Notes under the pieces: generated by a model
Database searches by the model: none
Seen by the model: the letters and a program-made list of their open reading frames with translations, nothing else
Told to the model about the DNA's origin: nothing
DNA from: Reichenbachiella sp. 5M10
GTDB lineage: Bacteria > Bacteroidota > Bacteroidia > Cytophagales > Cyclobacteriaceae
Assembly: GCF_002742335.1 (NCBI RefSeq)
Contig: NZ_MDGR01000007.1
Coordinates: 4,468,501 to 4,532,500 of the forward strand
Direction: 5' to 3'
Length of the DNA: 64,000 nucleotides
Shown here: piece after piece, positions 52,880-61,477 of the stretch
Position numbering within the stretch: the stretch's first letter is position 1
Layout: each line of letters starts with the position of its first letter
Made by a program: the position numbers and the translations under genes

Positions 52880-53758
52880 ATGACTATGCAGCTGAGAGCT
52901 TATCTTAGGTTGTTTGTCGATGCGCTCAAACTTAGCAGGGTCAACAACCTCGTCATCATTGCTAGCACCCAATATTTGTCGGCCCTGTTCATTGTGGGAC
53001 ATCCTTCGGAGTATGTCTCGATTGCCCTAGATGGCAAGCTCTTTGCTTTGGTGCTTTCTACAGTAGTCATAGCGGCAAGCGGATATTATATCAACGATTA
53101 TTATGACATCAAGATCGACTTGATCAACAAACCTTCGAAAGTCATCGTGGGTAGAAATATCAAACGTCGACCGGTCATGCTGGCACACCAAACTCTCAAT
53201 GCTCTAGGGATAGGACTTGGACTCATGGTGTCGTGGCAAGTTGGGGTGGTCAATCTGATCTGTGCGTTTTTGCTCTGGTGGTATTCCAATCAATTGAAGA
53301 GGTTGCCGTTTGTAGGCAATCTCGTCGTGGCATTGCTGACAGGGTCGACACTGTTGATTCTAGGGGTGTATTATGGGCATTACGACTTGCTATTGGTTGT
53401 CTATGCTTTTTTTGCTTTTGGTATCACACTGATACGTGAGATCATCAAAGACATAGAGGACAAGGATGGAGATGCCAGTTTTGGCGGGGTGACTTTGCCT
53501 ATAGCCATAGGTGTGCGCCGCACCAAATATGTATTATATGTGTTGATGGTTGGTTTTTTTGTAGCACTCAACTATTTCTTGTATCGTTTAGATAGTCTGA
53601 AAATGACGGGGTATTTCCTTATACTGGCCTTGCCTTATTTGCACTTTCTGCTTCTTTTGGTACGGGCAGATACAAAAATTGCTTACAGCCGTTTGAGTAA
53701 TTATTGTAAGTGGCTTATTGTTGCAGGCATATTCAGTATGGTAATCCTAAATATTTGA
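52880..53758 (+). CDS. UbiA-family prenyltransferase
   Basis: 292 residues with eight to nine membrane helices and both Asp-rich motifs that bind the Mg-prenyl diphosphate: NDYYDIKIDLINKP (about 73-86) and DIEDKDGDASFGG (about 190-202). This form, in the geranylgeranylglycerol-phosphate geranylgeranyltransferase-like subfamily, is common in Cytophagales; the acceptor is unknown. Members attach prenyl chains to aromatic or glycerol acceptors (menaquinone, haem O or lipids). It sits between the hypothetical protein (three bases) and purN (one base), so the three genes form one transcript. Confidence 0.88.
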   Translation: MTMQLRAYLRLFVDALKLSRVNNLVIIASTQYLSALFIVGHPSEYVSIALDGKLFALVLSTVVIAASGYYINDYYDIKIDLINKPSKVIVGRNIKRRPVMLAHQTLNALGIGLGLMVSWQVGVVNLICAFLLWWYSNQLKRLPFVGNLVVALLTGSTLLILGVYYGHYDLLLVVYAFFAFGITLIREIIKDIEDKDGDASFGGVTLPIAIGVRRTKYVLYVLMVGFFVALNYFLYRLDSLKMTGYFLILALPYLHFLLLLVRADTKIAYSRLSNYCKWLIVAGIFSMVILNI

Positions 53759-53759
53759 G

Positions 53760-54335
53760 ATGAGTAAAGTGAAGATAGCCATTTTCGCATCAGGCAGTGG
53801 CACCAATGCAGAACAGATTGCCACGCATTTTGCCGATAGTGATCAGGTCGAGGTGGATATGATTTTGTCCAATAAGCCCCAGGCTTATGTGCTGGAACGT
53901 GCCAAAAAGTTTGACATTCCCACACATGTTTTCAGCCGAGAGGCATTTTACCAGAGTGAGGGCGTATTGGAGTTGCTTCGAGCGAGAGAGGTGGATTTTA
54001 TCGTACTGGCAGGCTTTCTATGGCTTGTACCTAGCTATTTGATTGACGCGTATCGCGAAAAAATCATCAACATTCACCCAGCACTTTTGCCTAGCTACGG
54101 AGGTAAAGGGATGTACGGAGACAAAGTCCATCAAGCGGTAGTTGCAAATCAAGAGGCCGAGAGTGGAATCACGATCCACCTTGTGGATGAGGTCTATGAC
54201 AATGGTCGGGTACTTCGACAAGAAAAAGTTGCGCTGGAAGCAGGCGAAAGCCCAGAAAGCCTCGCTCAAAAGATTCATCGCTTAGAATACCAGTATTTTC
54301 CTCAAACCATAGAGGGTTTTGTTTTGGGGTATTGA
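53760..54335 (+). CDS. purN: Phosphoribosylglycinamide formyltransferase
   Basis: 191 residues. Catalyses the formyl-tetrahydrofolate-dependent third step of purine synthesis. Motifs are FASGSGTNAEQI at the N-terminus (phosphate-binding loop), LAGFLWLVPSYL, the catalytic NIHPALLPSYGGKGMYG (Asn and His) and the Asp in HLVDEVYDNG. Length is normal. It overlaps the operon of the preceding UbiA gene and is followed by purH, which has its own promoter element and catalyses later steps of the same pathway. Confidence 0.96.
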   Translation: MSKVKIAIFASGSGTNAEQIATHFADSDQVEVDMILSNKPQAYVLERAKKFDIPTHVFSREAFYQSEGVLELLRAREVDFIVLAGFLWLVPSYLIDAYREKIINIHPALLPSYGGKGMYGDKVHQAVVANQEAESGITIHLVDEVYDNGRVLRQEKVALEAGESPESLAQKIHRLEYQYFPQTIEGFVLGY

Positions 54336-54383
54336 GCGAACCAATCTTTACTTTCTAATCCTGTTTTCTCTCAATTAAATAAG

Positions 54384-54391
54384 TAGCTTTG
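54384..54391 (+). promoter_or_regulatory. Candidate promoter -7 element for purH
   Basis: TAGCTTTG matches TAnnTTTG exactly, 23 bases before the ATG. AGAGGAG (54404-54410), five bases before the start, is an unusually good Shine-Dalgarno for this phylum. Confidence 0.45.
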
Positions 54392-54414
54392 CAGCTTATT
54401 TTTAAGAGGAGAAT

Positions 54415-55941
54415 ATGGGTTCTAAGAAAATTAAATCAGCACTTATTTCAGTCTTTCACAAAGACAACTTGGATCAGCTAGTAAAAGTACTGGCAGACAA
54501 TGATGTTCAACTTTATTCCACTGGGGGCACACAAAAATTCATCGAGGATTTAGGTATCCCAGTGACACCAGTTGAGGAGATTACGGATTACCCATCCATT
54601 TTCTCAGGTAGAGTAAAGACCCTGCATCCCAAGATCTTTGGCGGCATCCTCAATCGCAGAGACAATGAAAGTGACCAACAGGAAAAAGCCCAACATAGTA
54701 TTCCTGATATTGATTTGGTAGTCGTAGATCTGTACCCGTTCGAAGCGACCGTAGCTAGTGGAGCACCCGAAGCAGACATCATCGAAAAAATAGACATTGG
54801 AGGCATCTCTTTGATTCGTGGAGCGGCCAAAAACTTCAACGACGTGTTGATCGTCTCATCTATGGAGCAATACGGCGAGACTGTAGAGATGCTCTCGGAG
54901 CAAAAGGGCGAGACTACACTCGAGCAGCGCAAGAGATTTGCTACCAAAGCATTTGACATCTCTTCGCATTATGATAGTGCGATTTTCAATTACTTCAACC
55001 AAGGTGGTCAAGAGAATGTGTTCAAGCAAAGTATCCGTAGTGCGACACCATTGAGATACGGAGAGAATCCTCATCAAGAGGGTGCTTTCTTTGGTGATCT
55101 TGACGCACTGTTTGACAAACTCAATGGAAAGGAGTTGTCGTACAATAATCTAGTGGATGTAGATGCTGCGGTAAGTCTGATCCGAGAATTTGAAGGCGAG
55201 ACCGCATTCGCTATCATCAAGCATACCAATGCGTGCGGAGTGGCCAAAGGAGGCAGTGTCAAAGAAGCGTATTTGAGAGCTTTGTCTTCGGACAATGTCT
55301 CTGCGTTTGGTGGTGTGCTCGTGACCAACGAAAAAATAGACCTAGAGGCTGCTGAAGAAATCAACAAACTCTTTTGCGAAGTGTTGATCGCGCCAGCATA
55401 CGATACGGAAGCTTTGGCGCTACTGCAGTCCAAAAAGAACAGAGTCATCTTGAAAATCAAGCCGGTGACTATCGTCAAGAAGCAATTCAAAACATTGCTC
55501 AATGGGGTGATCATGCAAGACGCTGACCTCAAAACTGATGTCGCAGAGGATCTCAAGACCGTGACCAAAAAGGCTCCAACGTTCGAGGAAATAGAAGCGA
55601 TGTTGTTTGCATCGAAAGTGTGTAAACATACCAAGTCCAATACGGTCGTATTTGCCAACAAGGACATGATGCTTTCTAGTGGCACAGGTCAGACTTCACG
55701 GGTTGATGCACTCAATCAAGCTGTAGAAAAGGCAGAAAGTTTTGGGATGGATCTAAAGGGGGCAGTGATGGCTTCAGATGCATTCTTCCCTTTTCCTGAC
55801 TGTGTCGAATTTGCAGACAAAGCAGGAATCACTGCGGTGATTCAGCCAGGAGGATCGATCAAAGACCAACTCTCGATTGATTACTGTGATGAGCACGACA
55901 TGGCGATGGTGATGACAGGTACAAGGCACTTTAAGCATTAA
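54415..55941 (+). CDS. purH: Bifunctional AICAR formyltransferase / IMP cyclohydrolase
   Basis: 508 residues covering the last two steps to IMP. The N-terminal cyclohydrolase (about 1-195) has ALISVFHKDNL, STGGTQKFI and SGRVKTLHPKIFGGIL. The C-terminal formyltransferase (about 200-508) has LRYGENPHQEGAF, FAIIKHTNACGVA with the catalytic Lys-His, and the terminal DAFFPFPDCVEFA and TGTRHFKH. The length is typical. It has an upstream promoter box and lies just before mreB, the usual order in this group, but is separated from it by about 105 bases. Confidence 0.97.
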   Translation: MGSKKIKSALISVFHKDNLDQLVKVLADNDVQLYSTGGTQKFIEDLGIPVTPVEEITDYPSIFSGRVKTLHPKIFGGILNRRDNESDQQEKAQHSIPDIDLVVVDLYPFEATVASGAPEADIIEKIDIGGISLIRGAAKNFNDVLIVSSMEQYGETVEMLSEQKGETTLEQRKRFATKAFDISSHYDSAIFNYFNQGGQENVFKQSIRSATPLRYGENPHQEGAFFGDLDALFDKLNGKELSYNNLVDVDAAVSLIREFEGETAFAIIKHTNACGVAKGGSVKEAYLRALSSDNVSAFGGVLVTNEKIDLEAAEEINKLFCEVLIAPAYDTEALALLQSKKNRVILKIKPVTIVKKQFKTLLNGVIMQDADLKTDVAEDLKTVTKKAPTFEEIEAMLFASKVCKHTKSNTVVFANKDMMLSSGTGQTSRVDALNQAVEKAESFGMDLKGAVMASDAFFPFPDCVEFADKAGITAVIQPGGSIKDQLSIDYCDEHDMAMVMTGTRHFKH

Positions 55942-55975
55942 TATCCGCTAAAAAAATATTCGTATTAGAATAATG

Positions 55976-56005
55976 TTGATTGGAAGTTTATTTGTGCGTA
56001 ATTTG
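55976..56005 (+). promoter_or_regulatory. Possible promoter of the mre operon
   Basis: TTG (55976-55978), 20 bases, then TAATTTG (55999-56005), one base short of the TAnnTTTG box, about 40 bases before mreB. Confidence 0.3.
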
Positions 56006-56045
56006 TGAACTTCCATTCAACTAGAAAAATTGAGTAAACAACAGT

Positions 56046-57074
56046 ATGGGACTTTTTGATATGTTTTCTAGCGACATTGCCATTGACCTTGGTACCGCTA
56101 ACACTTTGATTATATGCAAGGACAAAGTAGTCGTAGATGAACCGTCTATCATTGCGATTGACAAAGCCAAAAACAAAGTGCTCGCCATAGGTAGAGAGGC
56201 GATGCAGATGCACGAAAAGACCCACGAAAGTATACGCACCATTCGTCCACTCAAGGACGGAGTAATTGCGGATTTTCAAGCTGCTGAATCCATGATACGC
56301 GGGATGATCAAGATGATAGATAAGGAAAAGAGAAGACTCTTTCCTGTCTCACATCGGATGATTGTATGTATCCCATCGGGTATCACCGAAGTAGAGAAAA
56401 GAGCCGTCAGAGACTCTTGCGAGCATGCTGGAGCCAAAGAGGTGTATATGATCCATGAGCCAATCGCTGCGGCGATAGGTATTGGTATCGATATTGAGAG
56501 GCCTATTGGCAGTATGATCGTTGATATTGGAGGAGGGACGACTGAGATTGCAGTGATTGCTTTGTCGGGGATCGTTTGTGATCAATCTATCCGTGTAGCA
56601 GGAGATGCTTTCAATAAAGACATCTTGGACTACATGAGACGTCAACACAATCTCCTCATCGGAGAACGCACAGCGGAAAAAGTAAAAATCAATGTTGGCT
56701 CTGCATTGACAGAGCTCGACGAGGGACCAGAAGATTTTGATATTCGAGGTAGAGATTTGATGACAGGAATTCCAAAAGTCATCAAATTATCCTATTCAGA
56801 AGTAGCGTTTGCTATCGACAAGTCCGTTTCCAAAATCGAAGAAGCTGTACTCAAGGCGTTGGAGATAGCTCCACCAGAATTGTCCGCAGATATCTATGAC
56901 AATGGCATCTACCTCACAGGTGGAGGAGCCTTGCTCAGAGGTCTGGACAAACGCCTCGGATTGAAGACCAAACTCCCCATTCATATCGCAGAGGACCCGC
57001 TCAAGGCCGTGGTACGCGGTACAGGTGAGGCTTTGAAGAACATCGAAGCATTCAAGGCAGTTTTAATGCAATAG
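56046..57074 (+). CDS. mreB: Rod shape-determining protein MreB
   Basis: 342-residue bacterial actin that forms membrane-bound filaments guiding the elongasome. The N-terminal amphipathic start (MGLFDMFSSD) and actin phosphate motifs are present: IDLGTANTL (phosphate 1), VDIGGGTTEIAV (phosphate 2) and the adenosine motif LTGGGALL. It is the first gene of the mreB-mreC-mreD-mrdA-rodA cluster, with mreC starting three bases after its stop. Confidence 0.98.
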   Translation: MGLFDMFSSDIAIDLGTANTLIICKDKVVVDEPSIIAIDKAKNKVLAIGREAMQMHEKTHESIRTIRPLKDGVIADFQAAESMIRGMIKMIDKEKRRLFPVSHRMIVCIPSGITEVEKRAVRDSCEHAGAKEVYMIHEPIAAAIGIGIDIERPIGSMIVDIGGGTTEIAVIALSGIVCDQSIRVAGDAFNKDILDYMRRQHNLLIGERTAEKVKINVGSALTELDEGPEDFDIRGRDLMTGIPKVIKLSYSEVAFAIDKSVSKIEEAVLKALEIAPPELSADIYDNGIYLTGGGALLRGLDKRLGLKTKLPIHIAEDPLKAVVRGTGEALKNIEAFKAVLMQ

Positions 57075-57077
57075 TAC

Positions 57078-57911
57078 ATGAATCGTCTGCTTCAGTTTCT
57101 GTTCAAGTACAGGACACTTTTGGTGTTCATTTTCTTGGAAGGAATCTGCTTTTGGGTGATTGTCAGGAGCAACAGCTACCACAATGCCAAGTATTTCACC
57201 ACATCCAATCAGGTCGCTGGGGCTGTATTGAACAGGTCAAGTGAGGTCAAGGATTATTTTTCGTTGGCAGAAAAAAACGACTTGCTTGCACAAGAGAATG
57301 CACGTCTCAGACAATTGGTGCTGGATATGGATGTGCCAGACTCAGTCATTATGACTGTGGTGGATACCAGTATGGTTGCGACAGGATTGTCTGCACGAGT
57401 GATTGACAATTCGGTTTTTTTGAGAAACAACTACCTTACCATCAACAAGGGTAGGACAGATGGTGTCACAGAAAAAATGGGCGTACTGGGACCGGATGGA
57501 GTTGTGGGGCAAGTCAAATATGTATCGGATCACTATGCCACGATCGTTTCCCTTTTGCACAGTCGATCACTTGTGTCGTCCAAGCATGCCAAGTCAGGAG
57601 GGCTTTGTACAGTGATGTGGCGGGGAGAGGACCCTTTGTATGCAGATATTGAGTATTTCCCTAGACACATACACTTATCTATCGGGGATTCGATCAAGAC
57701 GTCTGGCTACAATTCGATTTTCCCTGAAGGAGAATTGGTGGGGGTCGTCAGTGAAGTGCACTTGGATGATGCAGGCACTTTTTATGAAGCTCAGCTCAAA
57801 TTGTCGACGGACTTTTATAGGCTCAAGCATGTGTACCTTATGAGCTTGCCTGACAAATTAGAAATAGATTCACTAACCTTCGTTACCAATCAAGAAGATG
57901 GGCAGATTTAA
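57078..57911 (+). CDS. mreC: Rod shape-determining protein MreC
   Basis: 277 residues. One N-terminal membrane helix (about 10-28) is followed by a short coiled coil (SLAEKNDLLAQENARLRQLVLDM, about 56-78). The periplasmic double beta-barrel contains VIDNSVFLRNNYLTINKG, GPDGVVGQV and the NSIFPEGELVG region. MreC links MreB to penicillin-binding protein 2 and RodA. Its last 14 bases overlap mreD, so translation is coupled. Confidence 0.96.
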   Translation: MNRLLQFLFKYRTLLVFIFLEGICFWVIVRSNSYHNAKYFTTSNQVAGAVLNRSSEVKDYFSLAEKNDLLAQENARLRQLVLDMDVPDSVIMTVVDTSMVATGLSARVIDNSVFLRNNYLTINKGRTDGVTEKMGVLGPDGVVGQVKYVSDHYATIVSLLHSRSLVSSKHAKSGGLCTVMWRGEDPLYADIEYFPRHIHLSIGDSIKTSGYNSIFPEGELVGVVSEVHLDDAGTFYEAQLKLSTDFYRLKHVYLMSLPDKLEIDSLTFVTNQEDGQI

Positions 57912-58413
57912 AATTTTCGAGGGGATATTGGGAGTGGTGCTGCTTTTGTTAGGGCAGGTTGTCTTGTTTCAAAACATGGTGCTGTTTGATACCGCTTTTT
58001 GTTTCGCCTATGTGATGATTTTGCTATTGATTCCTATTGAGACAGCAGCTATTTTGCAGTTGGTGTTGGCTTTTGTTGTGGGTATGGTCGTGGACATGTT
58101 TTACAACACCATGGGTATGCACGCTGCAGCATGTGTGGCATTTGTATATGCCAAGATGCACTGGGCCTACGTGATGACTCCTAGTGGGGGCTATGATGTC
58201 GGTGCTAAGATCAACTTGAGGCTACTTGGTTTGAGGTGGTTTTTGATGTATGCTTACCCGTTGATATTGCTCCATAGCCTAGTGGTGTTTTTTGTGGAAG
58301 CGGCTGGGTTCACCTTGTTTTGGCATACGCTCAGTACAGCATTTTATAGTTCACTGTTTACACTTGCGATGGTGTTGATCATACAGTTCTTGTTTTACAA
58401 AAAGGTAAAATAG
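57898..58413 (+). CDS. mreD: Rod shape-determining protein MreD
   Basis: 171-residue inner-membrane protein with five to six hydrophobic helices, fitting the size and position of MreD in this phylum. Motifs are weakly conserved in the family, so identification rests on topology, gene order and the 14-base overlap with mreC. MreD is a membrane partner of MreC in the elongasome. Confidence 0.92.
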   Translation: MGRFKIFEGILGVVLLLLGQVVLFQNMVLFDTAFCFAYVMILLLIPIETAAILQLVLAFVVGMVVDMFYNTMGMHAAACVAFVYAKMHWAYVMTPSGGYDVGAKINLRLLGLRWFLMYAYPLILLHSLVVFFVEAAGFTLFWHTLSTAFYSSLFTLAMVLIIQFLFYKKVK

Positions 58414-58415
58414 GC

Positions 58416-60215
58416 ATGAATGATGAGCGTAGACATATCATCAGATTGATCGTAATATTGATGGGATTGGTATTTCTTGTCAAGTTGTTTTTTATTCAAA
58501 TTATAGACGAAAACTATAAAGCAGCTGCGGAAAATAACATCATTCACAAGGAGGTGGATTATCCCTACCGAGGGTTGGTCTATGATAGAAACAAAAAGTT
58601 GATCGTTCACAATGAACCGATTTTTGATTTGATGGTCATCCCAAAAGAAGTGAGGATTCCAGATACCTTGGCTTTTTGCCAACTTTTTGATTTGACCCGA
58701 GAGGAGCTAGAGGCTCAGCTCAATAAAGCGAAACGCTATTCTTATATACAGCCTTCCCAGTTTGTCAAGCAGATTTCCAACGAGTGGTTTGCCTCCATCG
58801 AGGATCAGTTGGTGGATGTCAGAGGATTTTATCCCAAGGCGAGGACTATACGGGGCTATGATTACGAAAACTTGGGGAATGTATTGGGCTACATCGGAGA
58901 AATCAATCAGCGTCAGCTCAATGCAGATACGACAAATTATTATCGATCGGGCGACTATCTTGGGATTACTGGTCTGGAATCATCCTATGAGAAGACTTTG
59001 CGAGGCAAGCGTGGAGTACGGTACAAAATGGTCAACGTTAGAGGGGTAGATCAGGGTTCCTTCAAGGATGGAAAGTTGGATACGCTTTCTGTTCCAGGGG
59101 AGGATCTGGTGTTGTCGATTGATTTGGAATTGCAGCGATATGCCGAACGTTTGATGGAGGGAAAAATTGGCAGTGTAGTGGCGATCGAACCCTCTACAGG
59201 TGAAATATTGGCCTTTGTCTCAGCACCTTCTTATCAGCCGAGTGTGCTGAGTGGTCGAGAGTTTAGTGTGAACTACAGAGCACTGACTCAGGATAGTTTG
59301 AAGCCCTTGTTTAATAGACCTCTAATGGCGATGTATCCTCCTGGGTCTATTTTTAAAATTGTCCAAGCACTGATTGGACTGGAGGAGGGAGTCATTACCG
59401 CCAAAGAACAAGTGTATTGTGACAATAGCTTGATAGGAGATCATGCTCCTCCTGGGTATTACGATGTAAGGAAAGCGATCATGTTTTCGTCCAACAACTA
59501 TTTCTTGAAGCTATTTCGGCGGATCATCAATCAAAACCCTGAGTTGAGCCAGTTTGAACAAGCTCCTATTGGCCTCCAAAATTGGAGTGAAAGAATGCAT
59601 CGTTTTGGTCTCGGTCAACCTCTAGGGATCGACCTGCCTAGTGAGAAGTCTGGGCAAGTGCCAGACCCCAAACTATACAACAGAATCTATGGAACAGGGA
59701 GATGGAAGGTATCCAATCTCAGTTCACTCAGTATCGGTCAAGGGGAGACTTTGCTCAACCCGATACAGATGGCCAATTTGGCAGCCATCATGGCCAATAA
59801 GGGACATTACTATATACCGCATATTGTCAAAGAAGTGGGGAGTACTGGCTACTTGGACCCTAAATACAAGAAAAAAATTGATACGGGAATCAGTGCGGAG
59901 CATTTTCCGGTGGTAATCCAAGGAATGCAAGACGCGCTAAGTGGTACAGCAGGCCGAGCGATTATTCGAGACATCGAAATTTGTGGTAAGACAGGTACGG
60001 TTCAAAATCCGCATGGTGAAGATCACTCGACATTTATGGCATTTGCGCCTCGCGAACAACCGAAAATTGCCATCTCAGTTTATGTAGAAAATGCAGGCTG
60101 GGGAGGGCGTGCAGCAGCGTCCATTTCGAGTTTGCTGATAGAGTCTTACCTCAGAGGTGAGGTGACGCGTCAATGGTTAGAAGATTACGTACTGAAAGGA
60201 GATTTTGCAGGGTGA
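58416..60215 (+). CDS. mrdA: Penicillin-binding protein 2 (elongation transpeptidase)
   Basis: 599 residues. N-terminal membrane anchor (about 12-30), pedestal/dimerisation domain (RGLVYDRNKKLIVHNEP, about 45-250), and the transpeptidase domain with all three catalytic motifs: Ser311-x-x-Lys314 in PPGSIFKI, SSNN (SxN type) and KTGT. It cross-links septal-independent peptidoglycan during rod growth. The stop overlaps rodA's GTG start (GTGA). Confidence 0.97.
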   Translation: MNDERRHIIRLIVILMGLVFLVKLFFIQIIDENYKAAAENNIIHKEVDYPYRGLVYDRNKKLIVHNEPIFDLMVIPKEVRIPDTLAFCQLFDLTREELEAQLNKAKRYSYIQPSQFVKQISNEWFASIEDQLVDVRGFYPKARTIRGYDYENLGNVLGYIGEINQRQLNADTTNYYRSGDYLGITGLESSYEKTLRGKRGVRYKMVNVRGVDQGSFKDGKLDTLSVPGEDLVLSIDLELQRYAERLMEGKIGSVVAIEPSTGEILAFVSAPSYQPSVLSGREFSVNYRALTQDSLKPLFNRPLMAMYPPGSIFKIVQALIGLEEGVITAKEQVYCDNSLIGDHAPPGYYDVRKAIMFSSNNYFLKLFRRIINQNPELSQFEQAPIGLQNWSERMHRFGLGQPLGIDLPSEKSGQVPDPKLYNRIYGTGRWKVSNLSSLSIGQGETLLNPIQMANLAAIMANKGHYYIPHIVKEVGSTGYLDPKYKKKIDTGISAEHFPVVIQGMQDALSGTAGRAIIRDIEICGKTGTVQNPHGEDHSTFMAFAPREQPKIAISVYVENAGWGGRAAASISSLLIESYLRGEVTRQWLEDYVLKGDFAG

Positions 60216-61477
60216 GAGGAGATAGTATATTAGATCGAATCGATTGGACAGTGGTCCTGACGTATTTTGCTATGATCTTCATGGGCTGGATCAATATCTA
60301 TGCAGCAGTGTATGATGAAGAATTGGCCTCCGATATGTTTTCACTTGCTTACAACCCTGGTAAGCAGTTGATTTGGATTGCCACTTCTATCGTACTGATC
60401 ATCGGTGTGATGAGTTTGGATTACAAATTTTTTGATTCGTTTGCTTATATCATTTATGGTGCGATGATTTTCTTGCTGATAGCGGTCTTGCTGTTTGGGA
60501 GAGAGGTTGCTGGATCTACTTCGTGGTTTCAGTTGGGTAGTTTTCGTTTTCAACCTTCCGAATTCACCAAGTTTGCGACCGCATTGGCATTGGCTAAGTA
60601 CCTGGGGGATATCCATACCAAGATGGAAAACGTAAAGACGCAGTTGATTGCTGTAGCCATTATGTTTGTTCCCATGGCATTGATTGTTTTGCAAGGGGAT
60701 ACTGGGTCTGCCATGGTTTTTGCCGCATTTGCTATTGTGCTTTTTCGAGAGGGGATTTCGCCGATTTATTTTATCGTAGGGATCGGGTTGGTGGTTTTGT
60801 TTGTTTTGACACTGTTGGTGAGCAAGACGGCCATTTTTATATTTTCGGGAGTGGTTTGTTTGGTAGTCATCGGAGCATCTGTCAAGCACCCTAGACGTAT
60901 ATTGGTGGTTGTACTGGTTGCTTTTGCTATTTTTTCGACAGTGACTAGTGTGGATTTTCTTATGAAAAACGTCTTGAAGCCGCATCAAAGGAGTCGAGTG
61001 ATTTCGTTGATCAACCCTGATGCTGACCCATTGGGTGCAGGATGGAATGTGACCCAGTCTAAAATAGCGATTGGTTCGGGGGGATTTTTTGGCAAAGGAT
61101 TTCTAGAAGGGACCCAAACCAAGTTTGATTTTGTCCCAGAGCAAAGCACGGATTTTATATTCTGTACTTTGGGGGAAGAGCATGGGTGGCTGGGGAGTTT
61201 GGTGATGATTGGGCTGTTTGTGTTTTTGCTAATACGTATATCCATCATTGCCGAGCGCCAAAAAACACGATTTGCAAGAATCTACGGGTATGGAGTATTG
61301 TCTGTGATATTCTTTCACTTTTCGGTCAACATTGCCATGACAATTGGTCTTTTTCCAGTGATTGGTATTCCATTGCCTTTTTTCAGCTATGGAGGCTCGT
61401 CCCTATGGTCATTCACGACCTTGCTATTTATCTTATTGGCTTTGGATTCCAAGCGCATGCAAGTACTGACGCGCTGA
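60212..61477 (+). CDS. rodA: Rod shape-determining glycosyltransferase RodA (SEDS)
   Basis: 421 residues from a GTG at 60212 that overlaps the mrdA stop as GTGA. This start was chosen over an earlier in-frame ATG because AAGGAG (60195-60200) sits 11 bases before it and the protein then begins as usual for RodA (RGDSILDRIDWTVVLTYFAMIF). About ten transmembrane helices; motifs VAGSTSWFQLGSFRFQPSEFTK, GDTGSAMVF, EQSTDFIFCTLGEEHG and PLPFFSYGGSSLW are intact. It polymerises glycan strands with PBP2. The stop TGA abuts the convergent neighbour's stop. Confidence 0.96.
   Translation: MRGDSILDRIDWTVVLTYFAMIFMGWINIYAAVYDEELASDMFSLAYNPGKQLIWIATSIVLIIGVMSLDYKFFDSFAYIIYGAMIFLLIAVLLFGREVAGSTSWFQLGSFRFQPSEFTKFATALALAKYLGDIHTKMENVKTQLIAVAIMFVPMALIVLQGDTGSAMVFAAFAIVLFREGISPIYFIVGIGLVVLFVLTLLVSKTAIFIFSGVVCLVVIGASVKHPRRILVVVLVAFAIFSTVTSVDFLMKNVLKPHQRSRVISLINPDADPLGAGWNVTQSKIAIGSGGFFGKGFLEGTQTKFDFVPEQSTDFIFCTLGEEHGWLGSLVMIGLFVFLLIRISIIAERQKTRFARIYGYGVLSVIFFHFSVNIAMTIGLFPVIGIPLPFFSYGGSSLWSFTTLLFILLALDSKRMQVLTR

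Noticed and set aside
55074-55685. 203-residue minus-strand open frame inside purH
   Set aside because: Antisense to an intact purH; the composition (Ser, Leu, Thr rich) and lack of any motif mark it as a shadow frame.
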